A stretch of 24,362 nucleotides of DNA. It comes from Bacillota bacterium. Its GTDB lineage: Bacteria > Bacillota > Clostridia > Christensenellales > UBA1242. Positions 14,713 through 23,000 of the stretch are shown here, in pieces. The first letter of the stretch is position 1; each line of letters begins with the position of its first letter. The notes below the pieces were generated by a model. The model was not told the DNA's origin. It did no database searches and was given only the letters and a program-made list of their open reading frames with translations. The stretch is from positions 1 to 24,362 of the forward strand of contig WQSK01000007.1 of assembly GCA_009787915.1 (NCBI GenBank), in the 5' to 3' direction. Both the position numbers and the translations under genes were made by a program.

Positions 14713-16548
14713 ATGAGTGCAAAAAAACCAAGGCTGTCCTCGGAGGAGTATCTCGCATCTTTTCGCGATACTCATAAAAGTGTGGTCGGCACATTTGTTT
14801 CGGCAAAAGGCGGGTCTTTTATCATCCCCGATGATGACAGGTTGCCCGAGAGCATCGACGTCCAAAGCATAACGGACCGTGGACAAACAGTAATCGCAGC
14901 AACGGTCAGCGGACTTAAAGTTGTTTCCAAATGGAGCACCAAAGACCCTGACAAAGTTATTGTTACCGAAGTTATTGGCTCGCCCGATACAGTTGGCACA
15001 GACGTTTTGGGCATTGTTCGGACGTTTAACCTTGATGCCGAGTTCCCAAGCAATGTTATCGCCGAGGCAAAAAAAGTTGCGCGAATATCTAGTTCGGAAA
15101 TCGCAAGGCGCACGGATTTGCGTGAAACAACAATTGTTACAATCGACCCCGAGGATGCAAAAGACCTTGACGACGCTATCAGTTTGGAAATAACACCTGC
15201 GGGTCATTACTATTTGGGCGTTCATATAGCCGATGTGTCGCACTATATTACGGAGGGCGGTGACCTTGATACCGAAGCATTCAAACGCGGGACCAGTGTT
15301 TATTTCCCAGGCGGTGTGATTCCGATGCTCCCGACCCAGTTGTCAAATAATATCTGTAGCCTTAACCCGAACGTCGACCGTTTGGCACTTTCTTGTTTTA
15401 TGACACTCGACCGCAATGGTCAGATGTTGGAGTACAATGTTTGCGAAACCGTAATCAATGTGACGACGCGTCTTAGTTATGAAAAGGCGCAGGCCATTCT
15501 TGACGGCGACAAAGATTTGCTGAAGGAACACAAAAAAATTGTTCCTGTACTTGAACGGGCGGCGGAACTCGCAAAAATTTTGGAGGGCATCAGGCGCAAG
15601 CGCGGGGAAGTTGTTCTTTCTATGCCAGAGCCAAAAATTGTTCTTTGTGAAAAAACGGGTAAGATTGCCGATGTTGTTGCTTACCCGCATTTGTTGGCGC
15701 ACAGAATTATTGAAACGTTTATGATTCTTTGCAATGAAACAATTGCCGAGTACGCACTTGAGCATAACCTGCCGTTCATTTACCGTATCCATGACAAGCC
15801 ATCCCCTATGAAAGTCAACAAACTTGTGGATATGTTAAAGCCTTTTTCAATTCAACACACGATTAACCCCGAGAACCCAAATGGTTTTGCTTATCAAAAA
15901 ATATTGAAGAACCTAAGTGACGACCTCAAGCCCGTGATTTCGGCATTGCTTTTGCGCAGTATGCAAAAAGCAAAATATACTCATCAAAGCAAACCAGAAT
16001 CAACGTCCGAGAACGTGCTTGGGCATTTTGGTTTGGGGTCGAAAAACTATTGTCACTTTACGTCGCCTATTCGCCGTTTGCCTGACCTTATTATACACCG
16101 CATCATAAAGTTGGTTCTTAACAACAAAATGTCGGGACACAAAATCGAGCAATTGACCGACTTTGTTCGTGTTGCGGCGGAACAATCTTGTAAGACCGAA
16201 CTTGTTGCAACCGAGGTCGAGCGCAGTGTTGATGACCTTAAACGCGCGGAATATATGAATGACCATATTGGGGAGGCTTTCACGGGTGTTATCAGCGGGA
16301 TTATGGACTTTGGCGTTTTTGTGTATTTGCCGAACACGGTCGAGGGTCTTGTGCGAATCGAAAATATGCCACGCGGACCTGCAGGTAAAGAATACTATAT
16401 GTACGATGAACGCACATCAACGCTTTCAAGCAAATCACGCACGTTCAAAATGGGCGATAAACTGGATGTTATATGTGTGGGGGTGAACTTGTCGCGCCGA
16501 CAAATAGAGTTCTCGGCACGGACAGAACCAAAGGACGACGAGGACTAA
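14713..16548 (+). CDS. rnr: Ribonuclease R (RNB/S1 exoribonuclease), short form
   Basis: A 611-residue 3'-5' exoribonuclease that degrades structured RNA. Seen: one N-terminal cold-shock/OB-like domain (about 25-90, GTFVSAKGGSFIIPDDD), the RNB catalytic domain beginning TIDPEDAKDLDDAISLEI (143-160) with the Asp cluster that binds Mg, HIADVSHYI, HFTSPIRRLPDLIIHRII near residue 450, and a C-terminal S1 domain (about 515-600, FTGVISGIMDFGVFVYL). It is about 100-170 residues shorter than typical RNase R because the N-terminal helix-turn-helix and much of the first cold-shock region are missing. No Shine-Dalgarno site is well placed, so coupling to secG is likely. It converges with aspS, with three bases between the stops. 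Confidence 0.93.
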   Translation: MSAKKPRLSSEEYLASFRDTHKSVVGTFVSAKGGSFIIPDDDRLPESIDVQSITDRGQTVIAATVSGLKVVSKWSTKDPDKVIVTEVIGSPDTVGTDVLGIVRTFNLDAEFPSNVIAEAKKVARISSSEIARRTDLRETTIVTIDPEDAKDLDDAISLEITPAGHYYLGVHIADVSHYITEGGDLDTEAFKRGTSVYFPGGVIPMLPTQLSNNICSLNPNVDRLALSCFMTLDRNGQMLEYNVCETVINVTTRLSYEKAQAILDGDKDLLKEHKKIVPVLERAAELAKILEGIRRKRGEVVLSMPEPKIVLCEKTGKIADVVAYPHLLAHRIIETFMILCNETIAEYALEHNLPFIYRIHDKPSPMKVNKLVDMLKPFSIQHTINPENPNGFAYQKILKNLSDDLKPVISALLLRSMQKAKYTHQSKPESTSENVLGHFGLGSKNYCHFTSPIRRLPDLIIHRIIKLVLNNKMSGHKIEQLTDFVRVAAEQSCKTELVATEVERSVDDLKRAEYMNDHIGEAFTGVISGIMDFGVFVYLPNTVEGLVRIENMPRGPAGKEYYMYDERTSTLSSKSRTFKMGDKLDVICVGVNLSRRQIEFSARTEPKDDED

Positions 16549-16551
16549 AAA

Positions 16552-17862
16552 TTACGGCGCTAATCTGTCTGGGCTTCTTTGAAGGAACGTTGTGTCGCGA
16601 ATTGCAGGTTGGTCCATGAGGCGGGCGAAGAATCGTTGAAGCCCAAACCCAACACCACCGTGCGGAGGGCAACCGTATTCAAAAAACTGGACGTAAAATT
16701 CCATGTCTTTTGGGTTGATGCCTTTTGCAACCAAATTTTCGCGCAAACGGTCTGGGTTATGTTCGCGCTGGGCACCGCTTGTGATTTCCAAACCTTTGTA
16801 CAAAAGGTCGAAACTCTTACAAAGTGTTGAATCCCCATCGTGGCGCATGCTGTAAAACGCGCGAACTTGGGCGGGGAAGTCCGTAATAAAAATAAAATCC
16901 GAGTTCCATTTTTCTTTTGCGATTTCGCACAAAAGTCTTTCCCCCTCGGGGTCAAGGTCACCTTTTGATGCGCGCGGTACGTCGTAGTTTCTTTCTTTTT
17001 TTAACAAAGCATATGATTCGGCAAGCGTAATCCGTGGGAACTTTGTTGTTTGGGCTTTAAAGTCCACACCGATTTGGTCGCGCAGGATATCTTTACATTG
17101 CTTTTCAACAACCTTGTGGACGTGTTTAATCGCGGATTCGAGGGTATCCATGACTTCGTGGTGGTCACGGATGTAACTGATTTCAAAGTCGCAATAAAAA
17201 CTCTCGCTCGCGTGTCGGTTCGTGTATGATTTTTCGGCGCGGTATTGGCTTCCGATTTCAAAAAACTTTTCGAATCCTGCTGCCATGGCCATTTGTTTAA
17301 ACAGTTGTGGGCTTTGGGTGAGGTAGGCTTTTTGCCCATAGTATTTGACCTCAAAAACTTCGGCCCCGCCCTCTGACGGGAAAGCCGTGATTTTCGGGGT
17401 GTGGCATTCGGTAAAGTCGTTTTTTATAAACCACTCGCGAAACGCCATTTCTCCGATTGTCATGACTTTGAATATTGCCTGATTTTTGTCGCTACGCAAA
17501 TCTATCCACCTATAATCCATAGCAAGGTCAGGTCCCGTTTGGTCGTCAATAGGGGAGAGTTTCGCAAGGGACAACACGGTCACAGTCTGCGGAACAATCT
17601 CGATACCGCCAAGTTTTACGTTCGGGGCGGCGACAACTTTACCTGTGATTTCGACGACCGAGCCAACCGTGATACTGGTAAATTGCTCGGCGATTTCTGG
17701 GAGGTCTGGTTTGAAAACCGTTACTTGGACACGACCGCTCTTGTCGCGGATGATGACAAATTGGATTGACTTTTGGTCACGGATTTTTTCTACGAAACCC
17801 GAAAGGCTCGCAACTTTGCCTGCTTGTTTTAAGAGGTCTTTGATTTGTATACGTTTGTTCAT
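16552..17862 (-). CDS. aspS: Aspartyl-tRNA synthetase, archaeal/short type
   Basis: A 436-residue class II synthetase that charges Asp onto tRNA. N-terminal OB anticodon-binding domain (about 1-105, SGFVEKIRDQKSIQFVIIRD). Catalytic core with the YRWIDLRSDKNQAIFKV motif 1 region, FTECHTPKITAFPSEGGAEVF, YLTQSPQLFKQM, FEIGSQYRAEKS (motif 2), and a motif 3 region GVGFGLQRFFARL. At 436 residues without the large GAD insert it is the archaeal-type (AspS2) form, which is often non-discriminating and then also makes Asp-tRNA-Asn for a GatCAB pathway; discrimination cannot be settled here. Odd: motif 3 has Gln where Glu or Asp usually precedes the Arg, and the C-terminus reads LQRSPDRLAP rather than FPRDxxRLxP. 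The transcript looks leaderless. Confidence 0.94.
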   Translation of the reverse strand: MNKRIQIKDLLKQAGKVASLSGFVEKIRDQKSIQFVIIRDKSGRVQVTVFKPDLPEIAEQFTSITVGSVVEITGKVVAAPNVKLGGIEIVPQTVTVLSLAKLSPIDDQTGPDLAMDYRWIDLRSDKNQAIFKVMTIGEMAFREWFIKNDFTECHTPKITAFPSEGGAEVFEVKYYGQKAYLTQSPQLFKQMAMAAGFEKFFEIGSQYRAEKSYTNRHASESFYCDFEISYIRDHHEVMDTLESAIKHVHKVVEKQCKDILRDQIGVDFKAQTTKFPRITLAESYALLKKERNYDVPRASKGDLDPEGERLLCEIAKEKWNSDFIFITDFPAQVRAFYSMRHDGDSTLCKSFDLLYKGLEITSGAQREHNPDRLRENLVAKGINPKDMEFYVQFFEYGCPPHGGVGFGLQRFFARLMDQPAIRDTTFLQRSPDRLAP

Positions 17863-17868
17863 GGAAAA

Positions 17869-17897
17869 ATATTATATAATTTCGCGGTCTTTGTCAA
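17869..17897 (-). promoter_or_regulatory. aspS promoter, leaderless geometry
   Basis: On the minus strand: TTGACA (complement of 17892-17897) followed by TATAATAT. TATAAT is at 15 bases, or TAATAT at the standard 17. Eight bases separate TATAAT from the ATG at 17862, and no ribosome site fits. The ileS promoter has the same arrangement. Confidence 0.75.
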
Positions 17898-17919
17898 GGC
17901 GAGTGAACATAATTTGGAA

Positions 17920-17992
17920 CGCGGAAGGGTGTTGTACTCCCCGAGGAGGGAACTTCCGCGCACATATATTTTAATGCGCGGTGAACCACGCA
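17920..17992. repeat. Structured intergenic region with nested inverted repeats
   Basis: The outer stem CGCGGAAG (17920-17927) / CTTCCGCG (17953-17960) encloses a small hairpin CTCC-CCGA-GGAG (17937-17948). A second hairpin TGCGCGGT-GA-ACCACGCA (17975-17992) has one mismatch. They lie between the divergent aspS and XRE starts. They could be a dispersed palindromic repeat, an operator, or a small structured RNA; no T-tract marks a terminator. Confidence 0.55.
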
Positions 17993-18015
17993 GTCAAGTG
18001 TTTAAACGCAATTGG

Positions 18016-18024
18016 TGCGATAAT
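18016..18024 (+). promoter_or_regulatory. Extended -10 of the XRE gene
   Basis: TGCGATAAT (18016-18024) fits an extended -10 and ends six bases before the ATG at 18031. No good -35 is seen at 17 bases. The predicted transcript is leaderless. Confidence 0.45.
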
Positions 18025-18030
18025 GTTATT

Positions 18031-18237
18031 ATGGAAATATTTGCCGAGAGATTAAAATTATTGCGCGAGGAAAAAGGTTTAAGTGGGCGTGCACTTGCAA
18101 AGGCGATTGGGCTTGGCGAGGCGACGTTGCGCGCGTTGGAAAATGGAACACAGATTCCCCTTGGAACATCAATTGTTTTAATAGCAAAATATTTCGGCGT
18201 TACTGCGGATTACTTGTTGGGACTTTCACAGTTCTAA
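18031..18237 (+). CDS. XRE-family helix-turn-helix transcriptional regulator
   Basis: A 68-residue single-domain protein of the lambda-repressor/Xre type. It starts FAERLKLLREEKGLS, the HTH spans about residues 18-39 (GRALAKAIGLGEATLRALENG), and it ends in the familiar FGVTADYLLGL. It has no sensor or dimerisation domain beyond this. The frame is open further upstream through the hairpin region, but ATG 18031 begins exactly where the family begins, so the extension is rejected. It stands 39 bases before the HEPN-like/CBS gene, which has its own promoter, so it could control its own region or that gene; targets are unknown. Confidence 0.9.
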   Translation: MEIFAERLKLLREEKGLSGRALAKAIGLGEATLRALENGTQIPLGTSIVLIAKYFGVTADYLLGLSQF

Positions 18238-18242
18238 ATCGT

Positions 18243-18271
18243 TTGTATTATAAACACACACGTGATATAAT
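18243..18271 (+). promoter_or_regulatory. Promoter of the HEPN-like/CBS gene, leaderless
   Basis: TTGTAT (18243-18248), 17-base spacer, TATAAT (18266-18271), then only five bases (AAGGA) before ATG 18277. The start point should coincide with the ATG. The palindrome CACGTG lies immediately upstream of the -10. Confidence 0.75.
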
Positions 18272-18276
18272 AAGGA

Positions 18277-19071
18277 ATGGCAAAATTATCGGCAAACACA
18301 TTGGGGCTCCGTTTTGTGAACGCGTACAATTTATTGGACCACAGTTTACGGACCCAATACAATTTCAAAGCAAACATTTCGTTCTCTGATTTGATTCGAA
18401 GAACCGCAACTTTGAATCAGGTTATTCGTCTTTACGAGGATGATTTGATTGACCTTGCGCGTTTGCGAAACGCAATTATTCACAGCAAAAGCGAACAACT
18501 TATCGCGGAACCTCACACGAGTGTTGTTGAACTCATGGAAAAGGTTGCGCGAATTATTTCAACTCCACCGTTGGTTGTGGACGCGATGAAATCGATTAGG
18601 AAAGCCAGCGACATCCACCACGCCGATTGCCAGCAATATAAAGGCGAGGTCAAATGTGATGCGGTTGACACGATTTCTGCCGAGGCCAGTTTGAAGGATT
18701 ATATAATGATGTCCGCGACGATTGGGCACAGCAACATCCCCGTTTACAAGCGCGACAAACTTATTGGTGTTTTGCAAAGACACAGTTTTTTGGAAAACCT
18801 TGGTCACGAGATGAAAAAAGGTCACGGTGTTGACAAATTCTTGGCTGAAACAAGTATTGAAGTTTTCATACGCGACTTTGCCGACACGCGCCAACACTTT
18901 GTGATTGTGTCGCAAAGGGTTACTATCGAGGAAGTCATTGAACTCTTTGGCGGTAACAGGAAATTGTCGGCGATTATTATCACCAGCGACGGAACCAGCG
19001 GTGGGCAACTTATTGCAATCGTGACAAACGCGGATATTATTGAACTTATGAAAGTACTAGATAGTTATTGA
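18277..19071 (+). CDS. HEPN-like domain plus CBS-pair protein
   Basis: A 264-residue cytoplasmic protein in two parts. The N-terminal ~115 residues are all-helical and contain RLRNAIIHS (62-70), an R-N-x3-H element like the RNxxxH of HEPN ribonucleases. The C-terminal part is a pair of CBS modules (about 133-176, IPVYKRDKLIGVLQRHSFLE; and about 209-259, FVIVSQRVTIEEVIELF then LIAIVTNADIIELM), which in other proteins bind adenine nucleotides. Similar helical-CBS proteins with RLRNAIVH occur in Bacillota and are annotated only as CBS proteins. A nucleotide-sensing RNase or an inactive HEPN regulator are both possible; activity is not shown. The XRE gene lies just upstream. Confidence 0.8.
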   Translation: MAKLSANTLGLRFVNAYNLLDHSLRTQYNFKANISFSDLIRRTATLNQVIRLYEDDLIDLARLRNAIIHSKSEQLIAEPHTSVVELMEKVARIISTPPLVVDAMKSIRKASDIHHADCQQYKGEVKCDAVDTISAEASLKDYIMMSATIGHSNIPVYKRDKLIGVLQRHSFLENLGHEMKKGHGVDKFLAETSIEVFIRDFADTRQHFVIVSQRVTIEEVIELFGGNRKLSAIIITSDGTSGGQLIAIVTNADIIELMKVLDSY

Positions 19072-19096
19072 CACCCACCCCCTAATATGCTAGTAT
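19068..19096 (+). promoter_or_regulatory. Promoter of the FIVAR-like surface protein gene
   Basis: TTGACA (19068-19073) overlaps the stop codon of the CBS gene, followed by a 17-base spacer and TAGTAT (19091-19096). The start point would be near 19103, leaving a leader of about 99 bases. A second possible promoter inside the leader is TTGACA (19160-19165), 17 bases, TATTTT (19183-19188). Confidence 0.7.
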
Positions 19097-19102
19097 AACC
19101 CC

Positions 19103-19201
19103 ATACCTCTTGACACTTGACCCGAAAGGGGAAAGGGGAAAGGGGTTTTTTAGTGTCTTTTGACAGTAAAAAACTCCCGAAATATTTTTCGGAGGTTACA
19201 A
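19103..19201 (+). promoter_or_regulatory. Structured leader with G-run repeats and ribosome-site hairpin
   Basis: GACACT (19112-19117) pairs with AGTGTC (19152-19157) around three GGGGAAA-type repeats ending in TTTTTT (19145-19151). Further down, CTCCCGAAA (19174-19182) can pair, with one bulged C, with TTTCGGAG (19187-19194), which includes part of the Shine-Dalgarno sequence GGAGG. This could mask the ribosome site. Whether it is regulatory is inferred from pairing only. Confidence 0.5.
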
Positions 19202-20014
19202 ATGAAACTATTTAAAATAATCCCACTATTTGCACTCGCATATATTGCAATATTTGGAATTGCAATAGCAAGTTTTTCACTAGGAGCACACTTTAGTAGC
19301 GGTGGAACAGGTTCGCAACAAACCAAACCATATGACCCAAGAATTGCGGTGCGTGCGGAAATTCAGGAACTGATTTCACTTGCAAGCGGTTTTGAACAAG
19401 AATATTTTGCAATTAATACATGGAACGCGTTAATGGTTGCAAAGTTCAATGCACTTGGTACATATGGAAACAATAATTCAACGATAGATGACTTGGAAAC
19501 TGTACATGCGAATTTGGTGCTTGCAAAAAGTAGGTTAATGGGACCCGAAGAATATGATATTGCATTAACGTATGTGAGAGGTGGATTAGAGTATGCTTTT
19601 AACGAGATTAATGGAAAAACAGTGACCGAAATAGATGATGTGTCTACCGTATTAATGCCTGGTATGATGGGCATAAGAACATCACGAATTTTTCAAGATT
19701 CTAGGCGTGCTGTACGCGATGTTTTAGGAAACGACGACGCAACATTGGCGGAACTTGAATACGCAAAGGAAAATTTGCTAAACGCATTTAACGGATTGGT
19801 TACTATAACAGAAGGACTGCGCGCAATGCACGCATATGCCTTGGCACTTTATGACACCCTTAACCCAAACGACTTTACTGTTGCTAGTTGGTCCGCATTT
19901 ATCCAAAGGGGAGTTAATGTAAACGTTGAACAGGCGATTGAACGCGGGGAGTTTAATCAATTTAACTTATATGGAAATATTCTTGCTGTAATTAATAACC
20001 TTGAAAGGGTCTGA
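19202..20014 (+). CDS. Membrane-anchored surface protein with FIVAR-like helical repeats
   Basis: A 270-residue protein with an N-terminal membrane helix (about 5-27) after MKLFK, a Gly/Ser/Gln linker, then an all-helical exterior part. At least two segments resemble FIVAR modules, three-helix units of Bacillota cell-surface proteins: about 43-110 (NTWNALMVAKFNAL, then TIDDLETVHANLVLAKSRL) and about 215-270 (ALYDTLNPNDFTVASWSAF, then NLYGNILAVINNLERV). A middle segment (LAELEYAKENLLNAFNGL) ends like a third unit. FIVAR regions bind or space ligands at the cell wall; no LPXTG sorting signal is present, so anchoring is by the N-terminal helix. ATG 19202 is chosen over an upstream in-frame start at 19160 because of GGAGG at a proper distance and the signal-anchor beginning there. 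Confidence 0.75.
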   Translation: MKLFKIIPLFALAYIAIFGIAIASFSLGAHFSSGGTGSQQTKPYDPRIAVRAEIQELISLASGFEQEYFAINTWNALMVAKFNALGTYGNNNSTIDDLETVHANLVLAKSRLMGPEEYDIALTYVRGGLEYAFNEINGKTVTEIDDVSTVLMPGMMGIRTSRIFQDSRRAVRDVLGNDDATLAELEYAKENLLNAFNGLVTITEGLRAMHAYALALYDTLNPNDFTVASWSAFIQRGVNVNVEQAIERGEFNQFNLYGNILAVINNLERV

Positions 20015-20022
20015 TTTAAACC

Positions 20023-20051
20023 TTTACATACCTGACAAAACAATATAATAT
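20023..20051 (+). promoter_or_regulatory. ileS promoter, leaderless geometry
   Basis: TTTACA (20023-20028), then TATAATAT: TATAAT (20044-20049) at 15 bases, or TAATAT (20046-20051) at 17. Eight bases separate TATAAT from the ATG at 20058. There is no Shine-Dalgarno site and no T-box leader, which is notable for a Bacillota-like synthetase gene. Confidence 0.75.
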
Positions 20052-20057
20052 GTAACC

Positions 20058-23000
20058 ATGTTTGATTTTATAAAGAACGAGCACGAAGTATTAAAACTTT
20101 GGCGTGAAAAAAAAGTTTATGAAAAAATGCGCGACAAAAACGCGGGGGCGAAAAATGTTTATCGTACCCTTGACGGGCCGATAACCGCGAACAATTCTAT
20201 GTGCATTCACCATGTGTGGGGGCGGACTTTCAAAGACGTCATGATTAAATACAACACAATGCGTGGGAATCGCACGCATTTCCAAAACGGTTTTGATGCG
20301 CAAGGCATGTGGGTCGAGGTCGAGGTTGAAAAAGACCTTGGAATCAAGGGTAAAACCGATATAGTTAAATATGGTTTGGAAAAGTTCACCGAAAAGTGTC
20401 TAGAACGTGTGAAAAAATATTCCCAGATTCAAACAAACCAAAGTATGCGCCTTGGTCAAATCATGAATTGGAAAAACAGTTATTATACAAACAGCGACCC
20501 AAATATTGAAGGCATTTGGAACTTTTTAAAGGTTTGTCACGAGCGCAATATGCTTGTCAAAAGTTACAAGGCCATGCCATGGTGCCCGCGTTGCGGAACC
20601 AGTTTGTCCGAGCACGAAATGAACGGCCAGTACAAAGAACTCACCCACAAAGCCGTTTTTGTTAAAGCCGATTTGGGTGACGGAACAAAAATTGTTGTTT
20701 GGACAACGACACCGTGGACACTTGCGGCGAACGTTGCTATTGCGGTCAACCCAAAAATCAAATATGCCCTTGTTGATTTCAACGGCGAGAAATTGATTTT
20801 GGCAAAAGAAGCCATGCATATTCTTAAATCAAAAACAAAAATCAAGCCTGTTAAGGAGTTTTTTGGGAAAGACATTGTTGGTAAAAAATATACGCCGATG
20901 TTGAAAATGGTGGGCTTTGATTTTGAAAGAAAAATAATCCCATGGGATGATGTGTCTGCAAAGGACGGCTCGGGCGCGGTTCATATTGCCCCAGGTTGTG
21001 GTGCCGAGGATTTTGAGTTGGGGAAAAAACTTAACCTTAAACAAATTATCCCTGTTGATGAGGGCGGGTGCTTTACAAATGATTTTGATTTCTTAAAAGG
21101 TTTAAGCACCGTCGAGTGTGAGGCTATTGTTTTTGAAAAACTTGAAAAAGCAGGGAGTCTTTTGTACACGCATGACCATTCGCATAGTTATCCGTTTTGC
21201 TGGAGATGTAAAACTAATGTTATCTTTCGCCTTGTGGACGGTTGGGATATTGCGACCGACGGGATTCGTCCGCAACTCTTGGCGGCGGCAAAAAAAGTCA
21301 ACTGGCAACCGCCGTTTATCGGTAAGACCATGAACGATTGGCTTACGAACATGGGGGATTGGAATATTTCACGCCGCCGTTTTTACGGACTCCCGTTGCC
21401 GTTTTATCCATGCGATTGTGGGCACCTCACGGTTGTCGGGAGTAAACAAGAACTTGGCGAACTCTGTGTTGATAAAAAGTTGTTGGACAAAGTTCCTCAT
21501 CTACATCGTCCATATATAGATACAATTTTGGTTAAATGCAAAAAATGTGGCAAACCCGTCAGGCGTGTCACCGATGTTGGGGATTGTTGGCTTGACGCGG
21601 GCATCGCACCGTTTGTCACAGCGGCAAAAGATTACTTCCCGTTCGAAGTCGTCATTGAAATGAAAGAGCAAATCCGTCTTTGGTTTTATGCCCAGTTTTT
21701 TATGTCTGTGGTTTTGACGGGTAACCCACCTTATGAAAAAGTCGTGGGCTATGGAAGAATCCTTGATGAAAAAGGCGGTATGTTTTCCAAGTCGGGTCCA
21801 AACAACATCCCGTTTGACGAGGCAATAGAAAAATACGGGGCAGATGTCACACGCTTTTTGTTTAGTGGGGGCAACCAAGCAAACGACCTCCGATTTGGGC
21901 AAAGTCTTATCGACGAAACCCGTAGGAAACTGTTGGGGGTTTATAACAACTTTGTTTTCTTTGAAACCTATTATAAGATTGACAAACCAAACATTGTTTC
22001 TCATAACCCAAAAGCAAAAGACCTCTCGAACATTGATATGTGGTTGGTTGAAACACTTAATGACTATATCAGGACTTGTACGAATGCGTATAGTAATCAT
22101 ACTCCGCATCTTGTGGTTTCGGCGACCGAAAAACTTTGCGAAGATTTAAGCAACTTTTACATCCGTGTAAACCGCAGAAGGTTTTGGAAAAACAGTAACG
22201 ACGGTGACAAGTTAAATGCTTATTGGATTTTATACCACACCCTAAAAAGTATCTGCCTATGTATGGCGCCGATTACACCGTTTTTATCGGAAAACATTTG
22301 GCAAAACATAATCCGCAAAGTCGACCCAAGCGAATCGGAACTTTGCATGACCGCGGATTTTGCGAAACCGTGTGATAGAAAAACCCCAATCAAAAACATC
22401 AAAAAACATGTTGAAGAAGTCCAACAAATCATATCACTTGCGCTAAGTCTAAGGGCGCGCGAGAACTTGAAACTGCGACAACCTCTGCGGACTCTTTATA
22501 TAAATTCAAAAAACACGGAAGCCATTGACCTGTTTGGTGATATTATCCGCGAAGAAGTCAACGTGAAAACCCTTGAAATTGTGACCAGTGACGACCGTTT
22601 CAACACACCGTTTTTGTCCGTGAACTTTAAGGTCGCGGGGGCAAAATTAAAAGACAAAGTTCAACTCCTTAAAAAATCTCTGGGTGAATTGTCAGACGCG
22701 GACATGGCAAAAGCCGTTGCTTCACACAAAAAAGGCAAGGTCACAATTGGAGAGTTCAAAAATCTATCCGCTGACGTATTTGTTTTGGGTTCAAAAAGTC
22801 GTGGGGACTTTGTATCTGTTTCCGAGGGGGACTTGGGCGTTGTGTTGGATACCGCGATTGATGCGGAACTTGTGGAAGAAGGTTATTTGCGCGAACTTAT
22901 CCGCGGTGTTCAGGTTGCGCGTCAGAATGCTGACTTTGATATAACCGCGCGTATTATTTTGGTTGTAAAAACCGATGAAAAAGACATCCAAAATGTAATC

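Noticed and set aside
17920..17992. T-box-like leader for a synthetase gene
   Set aside because: The AGGGTG string is superficial: the full conserved T-box sequence and terminator are missing, and aspS runs in the other direction.
17845..18030. N-terminal extension of the XRE protein through the hairpin region
   Set aside because: The family starts at ATG 18031, the extension has no ribosome site and runs through palindromes, and an extended -10 lies just before 18031.
19126..19145. Intramolecular G-quadruplex
   Set aside because: Only three runs of four G are present; a standard four-run quadruplex cannot form within the segment.
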